From Salticus scenicus (lineage: Eukaryota; Arthropoda; Arachnida; Araneae; Salticidae): 64,000 bases of DNA. This document shows, piece after piece, positions 22,197-33,479 of the stretch. The notes under the pieces were generated by a model. The model saw only the letters and a list, made by a program, of their open reading frames with translations. It was not told where the DNA came from and did no database searches. Positions within the stretch are counted from its first letter, which is position 1. Every line of letters begins with the position of its first letter. Location: the NCBI GenBank assembly GCA_963930645.1, contig OZ005660.1, positions 240,440,836-240,504,835 on the forward strand. The letters are read 5' to 3'. The position numbers and the translations under genes are program-made.

Positions 22197-25100
22197 GGGT
22201 GATTGCCAATCTAAAGGGTAGAAAACGAAGACTAATTTGAAAAAATAAAAATTTTACCAAAAAAATTTGAAAAAATTCCTTAATTCCTTTTTGACAACTA
22301 TGAATCTAAATTACTTGATGAGCTATCTCGTTAGCTATTTTTTGGTTGGTAATTAATTAATTTCAAAATTAATGTGTCAACGGAGCGGACATCACTGACC
22401 ACGGAGTGGACACTTATAAATATCCAAACCTGAAAGTTATTTTGCAGCTGTATCTTTTCATCCTTATTGTTTTACTTGTGTTTTAGAAAATAATCAACAA
22501 ATATTTTTACTTTAATTCTTTTGAAAAATGAAAATAACAGGAAAATAATTGTTGGTTCCGCATATTCTTTCTTTCTTTTTTTCTTTTTTATTTTATGTGA
22601 TTGATCTAATATGTTGAAGACACTTGTATTTCCTTGCTATTTTTCCTGTTAAAACTTCGAAGATTTCTTTAAGTTTCTTCTTTGATTTTTCGCCTTTAAA
22701 ACTTTCTTTTATTGGCTTTTTTATTACCTCGCCAAAAATAATACATTTCTCAATTTCTTTTGAATTTGCTTCTGTGATAATTTTTTTCACTTTTCTCTTG
22801 GGTTTTTCAGAATCAGTAGTATTATTTTTTGACTTCACATCCTTAGATCTTTGCACATGCTTTTTGTGTTTTTCAAGCTTCCTAACCAATTTTTTGTTTT
22901 CTTCACAAAGCCTTTCACTGTTCTTTTTCGACCTTTTTCTTCCACTTTCTAGTCTGCTAGATGATGATACAGATGGTTTTGTTTTCAGAGATGGATTAAT
23001 TTGAGGTAGTGTGATGTTTATAGCTGCTGAACGAGGTGTCTCAGGAGGTGTATCATCTCTGAGATGTTCTTCAAAGATTATTCTGTTTCTTCAATCTCTC
23101 CCTTTGATTTCTGTTTTGGTTCTTCCATTTTTTCCTAACACTTCATTTCATTCGTTCAAACAATTTAACTACAGTATTCTTCCTTCTGTGATATATTTAT
23201 CTTTCTTTAGCTTTTCCTTCTTCATGTCTTGCGGGATCATTTCTTATGCTCTTATTATACACAAAAATGTTTCACGCGACTTTTTTTTCATCCAATTTTT
23301 GCTCCAATTTTCGAAAGCTGTAAACCGAAAGAAGGTTACAATAGTTGAATCAAAAATTGTTCGAAAAACTGGTTTACACGGTGTACAGTACATGTCAAGG
23401 CACACCTATTTATCTCTGTTTTAACGGGGATGACATGGGAGAGCGAAGAGGAAAACGGTGAATGAATTCCCGCCGGCGCTGTCATTTCTCGGTACATAAA
23501 GAGCTTTCTTCTCACTGGTTTATCACAGTCTGACTTGCCAGAAAAAATTGATCGTATTCCCAATTCCTATTACACTGGGCATTGACGTGATTTGAGCCAA
23601 ATTTACAATTATCTCAAAAGTTGTGTGAAAACGTGTTGTGTGTAATAGGAGCATTAGTCTGTCTCCTGCTCTCTGCATACTTTTTCTTTTTTGTTCTTTA
23701 CGTTTTTCTGTAGTTTGGCTGGGAAGTTTCCTTTTCTTGTTATTTTTCTTATCTTTTTGATTTTCAACTCCACCTAATTTTCTTTTTGACTGAGTTTGAG
23801 CGAAGGTTTGTGCACATTTGTTTGTCCTGCATTGGGTTACATGCGAATTTCCATTTTTCTTGAACAGCATAATAAATTTCTGCAAAGAAAATAAATATAT
23901 ATTTTAAGTATTGTTTTTATATATATAAAAAAAAAAGTTATTCAATTAATAAAAATACAAAACAATTTTAGTTTTGCTGTAAAACAAAAATATTTTTATT
24001 TATTTTTTCTTCTGAAACTAAATTTAATTATATTTTTGCAATTATTTTTCTAAAGTGTTATGTCACCTTTTCTACATTTTACCTTTAAAATTAAAAAATA
24101 AAAAAAAATAAATAAATAAATAAATAAAGGACATATAGTATACATCACTTTTTTGCATTACTCTGTAAACAACACTCATAAAACTGTTCTTAAAATTATA
24201 TTAATACGAATTCTGTTGTTACATTTAAACCATGAAGAGAAATGCTTAAGAGTTCAGTAAAAAATAGCAAATACTGTTTTAAAGACGTTGAAATGACATT
24301 TCTAGAAAATCACGAATAAAAATATAAAAGTTAGGGGGAAAATATATTTCGATTGCACCTTAAGCAATCGGTAGGCTAACAACAAAAAATAAATAAATAA
24401 ATAAATAAATAAAAGGATAAAATTTATTTATCAAATTTATTTAGATTATTTTTCAAATGTATCTATTTTTAAGATTAATTTTGAAAGTATCCACTCCGTG
24501 GAAAGAAGTGTCCACTTCGTGATCAAATGATGTCCACGGAGTGGAAGTCCACGGAGTGGACAGAATGTCTGATTTTGAATTTTAAGGAACAAAGCAACAA
24601 CGTCAGGAACAATTTAACTTTAGTGTTGAATTAAGTCTTATAATCATTAATTGTAATAATAATTAGATAATAAACAATCCTTATAATTATTTGTATACTT
24701 CTGACCACGGAGTGGACTGATGAGATAGCCAAACAGAGGTATCACAGATGAAATCTATTTTAACAGAACGAAATAAAGCATTGAGTTCAGCACATGTAGG
24801 TAAAAACAAAGATGGCTTCCCCCTCTTTCTTCTCAGTTACACATTGGTGACAGACAGTGCCATCTACTGAACTTTATGGGAAATTAAATAGTTGTCCACG
24901 GAGTGGACACCTTTTTTTAGGGACATTTGTTATAAATTAATTAAAAAAACAAGATTCATTTTATAATTCTAAAATTTAATAAATATATTTTTAAGGATAA
25001 TTATGTTCTGCTTAAATCAAAATGTAATTAAAAAACATTAATATTAAGCTTGAAAATAATGCTATATTCTGCAGACTTCCCTTGGGGACAGTCCACGGAG

Positions 25101-25287
25101 TGGACATTCCAGGTTTTATCGATCGAGTTCTAAGAAAAATAAATAACATTAAAAACTTTTATAATAATATTCAACTAGAGAAAATCGTAAGAAATAGCCT
25201 AGTTGTAAATTTTTTTCTGATTGAAAATATTTTCTATTTTTGAGGGCTAAGGGACATGGTTTCTACCCCTTATGTTGGCAATGACCC
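22197..25287 (-). mobile_element. 3.1-kb DNA transposon with palindromic motif array (tentatively Sola-like)
   Basis: Inverted ends GGGTGATTGCCAATCTAA (left) and GGGTCATTGCCAACATAA (right, complement), each followed by GGGTAGAAA, flanked by a 4-bp direct repeat AAAT (22193-22196 and 25288-25291). Copies of the palindrome GTCCACGGAGTGGAC (or close variants) lie at 22376, 22397, 24489, 24532, 24547, 24703, 24894 and 25091, clustered in the subterminal regions. A lysine-rich coiled-coil protein remnant lies inside. The 4-bp duplication and this protein type suggest Sola, but I cannot verify that. Confidence 0.75.
22593..23080 (-). pseudogene. Lys-rich coiled-coil protein of the 3.1-kb transposon, remnant
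   Basis: The minus-strand frame from about 23080 reads FEEHLRDDTPPETPRSAA, then a Ser/Lys/Arg segment (GRKRSKKNSERLCEENKKL), a heptad-like basic stretch and IIFGEVIKKPIKES, KLKEIFEVLTGKIARKYK, ending at 22593. There is no ATG near its open start, and a TGA and shifts lie just upstream, so the N-terminal half is broken. Similar Lys-rich proteins with a 'GKI..KYK' C-terminal motif accompany some arthropod and cnidarian DNA transposons as I recall; the catalytic domain is not identified here. Minus-strand open frames at 23336-23885 may be more of the same protein but cannot be assigned. Confidence 0.5.
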
Positions 25288-25407
25288 AAATATGTCTTGC
25301 AAAAAGTTAAATAAAAAAAATTACTTGTTACAATTTAAGTTTACAAAAGGATTATAAATTTTATTAAAAACATTTTAAGTTACCTTACTAAAAAATCCTT
25401 AAAAGTT

Positions 25408-25451
25408 GGTTGATATATTTCGGCTTTCATCCGAAGCCATCTTCAGAACCC
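25408..25451 (-). ncRNA. Hammerhead-ribozyme-like motif (minus strand arm)
   Basis: Because the arms are near-identical, the complement of this arm repeats the same layout: GGGTT, CTGAAGA, stem II, GAAA, TATA, TC, AACC. Confidence 0.65.
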
Positions 25452-25468
25452 GATGAGTTTATGTCATC

Positions 25469-25513
25469 GGGTTCTGAAGATGGCTTCGGATGAAAGCCGA
25501 AATATATCAACCA
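25469..25513 (+). ncRNA. Hammerhead-ribozyme-like motif (plus strand)
   Basis: In order: GGGTT (stem I, 5' strand); CTGAAGA (core CUGANGA); stem II GGCTT...AAGCC; GAAA (25499-25502); TATA, a self-complementary mini stem III; TC (the UH before the cleavage site); and AACC, which pairs with GGTT to close stem I. All conserved core positions of a hammerhead are present. The very short palindromic stem III resembles the dimer-active hammerheads reported in Penelope-like elements. Activity is inferred, not shown. Confidence 0.7.
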
Positions 25514-25562
25514 ACTTTTAAGGATTTTTTAGTAAGGTAACTTAAAATGTTTTTAATAAAAA

Positions 25563-26397
25563 TTACTTGTTTGGTTTTCAGAATTTTCTACTCCACATCA
25601 CTACCAACAGTCAGTAAAGAAATACTGTGTAGCAGTGTATTTTCAACTATTTCATGCTTTAATTAGTGTAAAACTCCAATAGTAAAACTCCACCCAACTA
25701 TATCTTGCTCTGTGATTTTCAGGTGTTTTCATTTTTCAAAAACCTTCCGTTCTCTTGGATGTTACAATCTGAAGTTTTTCCAAAATATTCAGCTTTTAAA
25801 AAGTTTGCAATAATATCACACTTTCTAATTTTAACAATTTTTGTTTCTAAAAGTAAAGGGGGCTACAATCGGAATTTTACGGTATATATATTTGTCGCTT
25901 TACAATTTACTTACAATTTACTTACAATTTACGTAAATAAATAAAAATCCACAACACGATTGAGAGTATATTTTCCAGTATTTACAATGACCGTCTGTAA
26001 TGTAGCTAAATTCTTTTACAGGTCATTGTACACAAAATATTAACTTTTCTATATTTGCAAGATTTTGTTTTGAACCTCCATTAATTTTAAAGACTTTTTT
26101 TTTTTTCCTTTAAGAACTGGTTTATGATTTTACTGCACAGATAAGTATGAGGCTGAAACGTGTAAAATTGTTTTATAAAAAGATCAGATGAATTCAGTCT
26201 GTAGGAAGAAATATGCACATTGTGCTTAAAGATTTTACTTAAATTATTATTACATTTGCATTACACTTTCAGACAAATTGTTCAAGTAGTAAAATTATAA
26301 TAGTCGTTACTACATTCTATTAATATAATTAAACAAAAATCCTTTACAAATTTATATATTTGCCAACTTTTATGCTTTTTGACTACTGAAAACTTTA
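25563..26397. other. AT-rich spacer
   Basis: No gene seen. The word AAAATTACTTGTT occurs both left (about 25316) and right (about 25558) of the palindrome; it may be an insertion-site duplication or chance. Confidence 0.4.
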
Positions 26398-27890
26398 ATA
26401 GTGCAAATAGCTTTATTGAAAATTTTAGCTATAGTGAATTCCCGCTCGGTAGCACCTGCGGTGCTCTCTTCCCATTTCAGTATCTGAAACAACCTGTTTG
26501 CTAACTATGTTATGAAAGTTATGATCTTTGGAAATCCTGACGCTAGCAAAGTCTCGCTCAGTGTCGCCCGCGGTCCCTTATCCCCACTTTAGAAGTTATA
26601 ACAGCTTGCTCGTTCATAATGCAAATAGCTTTGAAAATTTTAACTGTAGCAAATTTTCCCACTCGGATGGCTACAACACCCTTTTACGTTTAATGATTTG
26701 AAACAGCCTGTTTGCTCACCGTGTAAAGAAACATTGAAAATTCTAATTGTAGAAAATCCCAAACTGGTGGAGCCTACGGTCTCCTAATCTACTCCCATAT
26801 AATTTAATCATAATTGGAGATATTGAATTATTAAAATATCAAAGCACCAACATGCAACAGAAACTTGCAACGTGTACTCTTCAATTCCAATTCAAATAAC
26901 TTTTAAAATGATATATATCTTACGAAATTATGTTAATTAGAAGCTGAGATGCAAAAGTAATATAAACATTCTTATAAAAAGATTTGTCTGTCTTTTCTGT
27001 GGTTTTCTACAAAACTTGTGTAATTGTGGACTAAATAATGTTAAAAAATCCTTAATAAGGAATGTAAGCAGAGTGTGGGAATTCTAAAGTTTGTAAAATA
27101 AAAAATAATAAATGTGATCTAGGTTTCCATGTTTTTCTCTGAAACTCCCGTACTGAATTTAATGGCTTCTATCAGATTAAAAGTTCGCAATAAAATTTAA
27201 TGTAAAATATATTTCGAATGATATATGTATTATAAGTAATTTAATTAGAATTAGAGATATTGGAATAAAGGCATTTTGGGTGTTTCTTGGTTTACGCTGA
27301 AACTCCTGCACGAAATTGTACGGTTTATATCAGTTTAAAAGTAACAATAAAATTTATTTCAAATAATGCATTGTAAGTAATTTAATCATATTTAGAATTG
27401 AATTGGAGATATTGAAATTTTAAAATATTAAAGTGCCATCTGGTGACAAAGATTTGCAATCTCTATTCTTTAATTCTAATTTAAATAAGTTTTAAATTGA
27501 CATACTACTTATGAGATTATGTTAATTAGAAGCTGAGATAGAAAGGTAATATAAACATTTTTATACAAATATTTTTGTCTGACTTATCCGTAGTTTTCTC
27601 CGAAACTTGCATAATTGTGGCCTATATACAGTTAAAAATCCTTTGTACAAAGCATGAGTGGAAACCAGAATTCGAAATTATGTAAAATATAAAAGAATAA
27701 AAACAATCTGGATTTTCTGTAGTTTTCTCCAAAAGTTTCATACTAAATTTGAACGGCTTATATACCTTATATAGCAATACAGCTTATATAGCAGATCCCG
27801 GCTTATATAGCAATAGTGTGCAATAAAAGTACTTTAAAATATCTTTCAACTGATGTATTATGTACAATATTAATGAATATCTTTGATATA
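26398..27890. repeat. Tandem repeats: about four 110-bp units, then two units of about 585 bp
   Basis: 26398-26820 holds about four diverged units, each with TGAAAATT, a '(T)CTCGCTCGGT'-like segment, and GTTTGCT. Then 26805-27385 and 27390-27890 are diverged direct copies sharing GATTATGTTAATTAGAAGCT, GGTAATATAAACATT, GTTTTCTCCGAAACTT and ATGGCTT/ACGGCTTATAT words. Noncoding minisatellite-like DNA; the host element is unknown. Confidence 0.6.
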
Positions 27891-28167
27891 TTTTAGACTC
27901 AAAATTGCTAATCTATCGAAAGCAAAATTTAAGAAAAAATTTTCGTCTAAAATTTAAGAAAATCTAAATCTGCTTTTTTATAGCCCAGTTCAGAAAAAAA
28001 AGAAGAAGAAAAAAGAGCATTATTATTCTGTTAAAAATAACCTTTGTCTCTTTACATAAACAAATGAATTTAAATAAATTTAATACGTCCATTTTTTTTA
28101 GTTTTTAACTTTGTTTTTTTAACCTTTTTTTTTTTACTTTTTTTAACTGCAGACAGGTGAGCAGTAA

Positions 28168-28480
28168 TGTCAGGTGATTTCGAATTTCTGCTTAAATTGA
28201 TTTGAAATTGAAAAAATTCAAAATCTGTTTTTTTTTATTTCCGGTACCTTCTCATGTGGTTGAAAAGCAATTATATTCCCGACAGAATAGCCAGCTAATA
28301 TGTTTGGCACTGAAAAATCGATAAATGAAATAATGAAGTGTTACCATTTAAATTTCATACTTCTATTAGTTAAAAAAAATTTAATTGTCATGTTGAAACA
28401 CTGTTTGCACTCCTGGATTAAGAAAAATCGCCCCTATCATTTGGTACCAAATTTTTAAAGATTGGATAGATATTTCTAAT
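28168..28480 (+). pseudogene. Fragment of an unknown coding-like sequence, copy A
   Basis: 28168-28290 is repeated at 29785-29915 (shared TTTCGAATTTCTGCTTAAAT and GTTGAAAAGCAATTATAT), and 28296-28470 matches 55595-55750 at roughly three quarters of positions. Here the frame near 28300 reads NMFGTEKSINEI, and at 55587 it reads MSGTEQLINEM. Breaks by stops and shifts indicate a dead copy. I do not recognise the family. Confidence 0.4.
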
Positions 28481-29784
28481 TAATTTACTTTTATGGTGCA
28501 TTGAAAGAAATGTCCTTTATTTATTTTCACTTCCCAGCACAGTTGAAAAATGTTTATCAGTTTAGTTTGTCTGTCTTCGCTCATGCTTTTATATGCAGGA
28601 TTGCCACCAGTCACATTTTTTCCACCATGATTTTTGTATAGAAATCTTTGCTTTTTTCAGTCATATAACCATACTACAAAAGATCACTGCTTATAAGTAA
28701 TGACAAAAAAAAAAAAAAAAAAAAAAAAGTATGGCAATTCTGTGTACTCTTGAATAGCCATGAAATTGTAGTAAAATATACTAAGAAAATTGACTACAAA
28801 ATATTGGCAGCTGTAAAGGATTTGTTGGAAAGGGGGTGCTGACTGATGGCAACAAAGAATAATCAAATACAAATAAATGAAAACAGATTGTTTGCAAGTA
28901 AAGTATATTTAACCTTACTATTGTAACTATGTCAACTGTAATATTGTAAAAGCTTTACAATTTTTACCATAGGTTTTAGTTTAATAAATTTTAATTTTTA
29001 TTAGCTATGCAGCTTATAACTAACTAAACCACATTCAATCAAAATAAGTCATTCTCGCTTACTCTACTTAAATATGTTTTTGTTTATTTCATAATTCATA
29101 AATACAAAGTTCAAGTATAATTTTGAATTGAAGTCTTTTTTCTTTATGAATTCACACGTAGAAAAGTATGCGTTATCGAATTTTGAAATCTTATGATGAC
29201 ATATTTTGAAATTTGACCTTATGTGCAGTGAAAACAAGGACAATGAGTTTTGGAGAGTAAAAAATCTATCTAGCAAGTTTTTATTTTGGGCAAAATTAGT
29301 TTTCATTACGTTGGTGAACGTGCTGTTTGTAATACAAGAATTTTAGACCTCTGGCACTAATTTTGAGATCTGTCAAAAGAGCTTTATTTTATCTTTATTT
29401 ATAAAGTAGTTGCATCCCGGCCAACTGTTCTGATTTTGGCCATCATTAGGGTCTACATCAGCATGGCGACAAATGTTGCCGAAATAACACATATAGATAA
29501 TAAATTTGGTAGAACTGCAGAACCGTGTTCTGCTTGGTGGCGTGTTGGCGACTTTTGCAAGCGCAATCCACACCAAGTCGTTCACATGATCTAAAAGTAA
29601 AGATGGTGGCTGTTAATGATTGCAAATGCATTTTTCTACTGGAAAAAAAAAATCTAGTAAATGCAGTAGATTATTTACAATCATCAGCACCATCATATTT
29701 ACACTTAGATCACGTAAACGATTTAGCAGAGATCATACTAGCAAAGTCGCCATAACTTAATCAAAATATTTTTTCATCAATAAT
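28481..29784. other. AT-rich spacer
   Basis: No gene seen. A weak inverted pair (TTGCCACCAGTCA near 28612 and its near-complement near 28850) could bound a 250-base element with a poly-A run inside. The 76-codon plus-strand open frame at 29525-29755 starts in slightly CpG-richer DNA but shows no domain. Confidence 0.35.
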
Positions 29785-29915
29785 GTCAGGAGATTTCGAA
29801 TTTCTGCTTAAATCGATTTAAAATTGAAAAAACTCAAAATCTGCTTTTTTATTTCCAGTACCTTCTCAAGTGGTTGAAAAGCAATTATATCCCTGACCGG
29901 AAGAATAGCCAGACA
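29785..29915 (+). repeat. Short direct copy of 28168-28290
   Basis: About 130 bases matching copy A at roughly 85 percent by eye, ending where copy A continues into the GTEKSINE segment. Adjacent DNA is unrelated. Confidence 0.55.
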
Positions 29916-30999
29916 ATAAGGGGATTTCAGGGGGTGTCCCCCTTAATTAGAATAGAAAAAAAATAATAATGTCACAAAATGATCACTAAGTAGAAATCTG
30001 AAGCATAATTTTAAAACTGAGCATGCATCATATTTGCATGCATATTCATAAAATATTGCTAAAAATATTTTTAGTAATCAAAATCCATCTATTATTTAAA
30101 ATACTTAAGACAGACATTTTTTTAGAGAAATTTGTAAAAATGTGTTATGTCGGCTAAATTGTTTTAAAATTTAAATTCACTACTTCAGTAATACTTCCAC
30201 ACAAGGCCATAGTTAGAAACAAATTTCTGAGAGGGTTCAAACTTTAATACATAATTTGAGTGCTGAAAAAACTTAAAAAGTTAGCAAATCAGCAAATTTT
30301 CAGAAGCGTTGGACCTTTCCTACCCACACACTTGACTAACAGCCTTTTCCCTACAATTATTTTCATTTATAAATACGAGAAAATAGTCAGTGTGGCAGGC
30401 ACAAAAAACAATTGCTCTGACGACAAGAACACACAAACAGCTTGCAATTGTCGAGGGCCAAAGGACTGAGAATAAAGGAGCAGTCAAACCAAAAATAAGT
30501 ATGGAAAAAAAAGTAAGAAAAATTAAACTTTTAAAAAAGAGAGCACTCACTCCCCCCCCCCCCCCACACACACACACTTACCTTTTTTCACCAAGCACCA
30601 CAGTTTCTTCCACCGAGTTCTGAAACTGCCCATGGGTCCGAAAACAAATAGAGTTTAGACTAAACAGAATGAGGGAAAAAAATATTGAGAGAATCTCATA
30701 ATGAATTTTAAGACAGTGGGACCTATACTTGAGTTCCATTAGGACATATAATTTCTGTCACCTTAGTTTTAGAATTTATTGACACACACCTAAAATATCA
30801 CCCGTCTATTATTATACTACCTAAATTCAACAAGAAAAAAAAAAAAGAGAAAATTGAAGAGAAAAAAATTAAATGCACCCAATATTTAGAAAAATAATTT
30901 CAACATTATATGTTACAGCTGAACATATTAGAAAAAATGTGTTTTGTGAAAAACTTTTAACTAAAAGAATTTTATATTATAAAATTTATAAAAGTACAA
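29916..30999. other. AT-rich spacer with a poly-C and (AC)n tract
   Basis: No gene seen. A C-run followed by (AC)n lies at about 30552-30580. Confidence 0.5.
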
Positions 31000-31239
31000 C
31001 CCAAGTAGCACAGGAACGTTCTGTGAACGTCTAATAACGGTTTCAATAGTTCAAACACCGTGTTTCGTGTCAAAAGAACGTTCTAAAACACGTTCAGAAA
31101 TAGTATTATTTAGAACGTTCTGAAAATGTTTGATTTGTACCATCTATAAAACGTACAATTCTAGTTCTATATAGAACGTTCAAGTGTGACACCGTCATAA
31201 CACGTTCTGTAACAGTGTAATTATAACGAATATGACAAA

Positions 31240-32601
31240 ATGACTTTTTAGTACTATTGGTTGGGAAACTAGGTTAATCATGAAAATTTTTGACTTCAGT
31301 TTTTGATTTTTTTACACGTTTTGTGGCGTGAGGAATCCGGAAGTCAAAAGGTTGGTATAATATCTGTTAATGTGTATCGGCACCTATTAGTGTGATAGCC
31401 CGTTAGTTCATGTACACGATATTAATATCTCAAGAACAAATGATTGCAGAGAGATCGGACCAGTTTTAAAACATCACTTTTGATATTGATAAGAATCTTA
31501 TTGAGAGATTTGCAACATTCTAATTTAAAAACTTCGTAAGTTATTCGAAATTTATAATTTTTAGCATGATAGAGAATAGAGCATTTTTTACATTTTCAGT
31601 TTAACGTTTTGTTAGCACGTCAGTAAAGAATGCTTCTCAATAATCAGTAGCGGAGAGGTGAAAAAAAATTACAAAATTTTAAACTCATGGAAAAATTTTG
31701 TGAATTTTGTATTTCAGGAATCAATGTATGGAATTCAACCAAACTTGTTACAATATTAGATCTTGCCCTAAATTGGAGTTTATTTGAATTTCATTTGGGG
31801 TATATCGTCCGATAGATTGCGGTGCTATGCAATGAAACCCTCCATTTATGGGACAGCTATATCTCAGCTTCTATAGTGTACAAATGCATTAAACTTGATA
31901 TATTGGCTTATATCATCATAACCTCTGCTAATACAATTTGGATGTATACATTGTCCAACAGGTGGCGTTACTAATCTGCAATTTAATCATTTTAACGGAA
32001 AGGCAATATTTTAACTCTTGTGATTTAACAATAAATTTTGTGATACACTGAAGTTATAAGTGAAATCGATTTTATGTAAAGCTTTACTGGTCCATTTTGG
32101 ATGCATATCGGCCAACAGGTGTCGTGGCTATTTTGCAATTTAATCTCATAACGGAAACGAAAAATCTCAACTTCTGTGATTTATAAATATTGTAAATTTG
32201 GTAAGTGAAATTAATATTACGTAAAACTCTACAGATTGCCTTTGGGTGCATATCGGACGACAGGTGGCACTGCCACGTTCCAATATTTTCCATTCACAGA
32301 AAGACTATCTATCAGCTTCTGTAATATATATACTCACCAAACCTTCTGCGTGACATACATTTGATATATATTATTGATTCAATTTGGCTGTGTAACGAGT
32401 AATAGTTAAACAGGTTTTTTTTTTTTATTATTATTCATAGGACATTGTTTTTTCCCCTAGGAATAAGTATACATCATCCCTGGAGGATGGGGGAGGGGTG
32501 GATAAAAATTTTCACTATGATTATCTTTCAAAAGAATTCGATGTCACCTTTAAAACGAATAATTGAAACATCGTTTTCTGATGATTTAAAACAAATTTAT
32601 C

Positions 32602-32641
<40 letters not shown>

Positions 32642-32645
32642 CATT
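31240..32645 (+). mobile_element. Helitron-like repeat, family A, with internal minisatellite
   Basis: The start (AAAATTTTTGACTTCAGTTT, TTTACACGTTTTG) matches 8460-8510, and the end (ATCTTTCAAAAGAATTCGAT, AACATCGTTTTC) matches the 43680 block. Between them are about three diverged units of roughly 145 bases with GGTGCATATCGGACGACAG-like and CTCAACTTCTGTGATTTAT words. It ends in a poly-T of about 38 bases. No coding sequence. Confidence 0.5.
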
Positions 32646-32696
32646 TGTAATAATAATAATAATAAACCCTTAGAAAAATACATTTTCTAAGATCTT

Positions 32697-32960
32697 CTAT
32701 ACAGCATAAAAATGATTGTCTTCTGTCATGAAAATCTATGCATTCCCCAGACCCAGAGTTTAGATACAAAAAACTAATCACGGATGTTATTGAATACGTA
32801 ATATAGTGCTTTACCCGAGTTTCAAAGAAAATCACGGGAAAACTCCGAAAACCTAAGTCGACGAGCGTGACCAGGAATCGAAACCAACACTTCCCGTCTG
32901 TAAGGTTCGAGAGTAGAACCTCGCGGTCTCTAATACTCATCGGGAAGTTACAGAAATGAG
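32697..32960 (-). mobile_element. tRNA-derived SINE (probable)
   Basis: Read on the minus strand: TTCCCGATGAGTATTAGAGA at the 5' end, then GGTTTCGATTCC, which fits a tRNA B-box, then a SINE-like body (GGTTTTCGGAGTTTTCCCGT). An A-box is less clear. Such tRNA-headed sequences with 'TTTTCCCGTG' bodies are typical of invertebrate SINEs. It does not fold into a full tRNA cloverleaf that I can support. Confidence 0.5.
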
Positions 32961-33479
32961 TTTTTTTCTTCTTTTCTTTAAGCATAATTTTAAACTTTTA
33001 TTATATTTTATTTATGATTCTATTTAAGTTTAAATGTTACTGATAAATTATCAATATTGATAATGTTGTTAAATCATTACTCTGTTTGATTGTTCTTATT
33101 TTATTTTATTTATTTTCACTGAATATTTTGTTCAATACTGAAATATACACTAAAACAAAATATGCTTTTCCGTTTAATTCTAGATTTTAAAATGGAAAAA
33201 TAAAGTGATCTCATAAGTTTTTAAAATACTTTATAAAAATTTAAATAATTATTTAACTCCATTCCATTTTTCCTTAAAATATTGACTATATGTTTCCTAC
33301 ATCTATAAATGCTTAATAAATTTCTGTTTCATATGTTGAACTTTGAAACATGATTATTGCGGATGCAAGAAGGGAGAGCAGATGTTAACATCGACATCTG
33401 TGGATTGCATTTATTTAATTTTCGCTGACCGTGCAACTGCAAAGTCAAACGCCAGGCGCCAGGTCTTGGCAGTGTTGCC

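Larger units (their letters stand above)
25358..25562. repeat. 205-bp near-perfect palindrome carrying hammerhead motifs in both arms
   Basis: Two arms of about 98 bases flank a 6-7 base centre near 25459. Each arm holds a hammerhead-like core, so either strand's transcript would contain one. The same arm design (ATATATTTCGG, CATCTTCAG-like end) recurs at 56541-56725. Probably derived from the terminal repeat of a Penelope-like retroelement in head-to-head form. Confidence 0.85.

Noticed and set aside
22624..23424. 126- and 137-codon plus-strand frames rich in Phe, Leu and Ser
   Set aside because: They are the antisense of the Lys-rich coiled-coil remnant of the transposon.
24703..24765. A further hammerhead starting at CTGATGA near 24716
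   Set aside because: GAAA does not follow a pairing stem II, and no stem I partner is present.
25358..25562. MicroRNA precursor
   Set aside because: The hairpin is far longer and more perfect than a typical animal precursor, and the hammerhead layout plus a second related palindrome explain it better as a mobile-element derivative.
32445..32985. 81- and 114-codon frames on opposite strands
   Set aside because: They cover the end of a Helitron-like repeat, a poly-T tract and a probable SINE.
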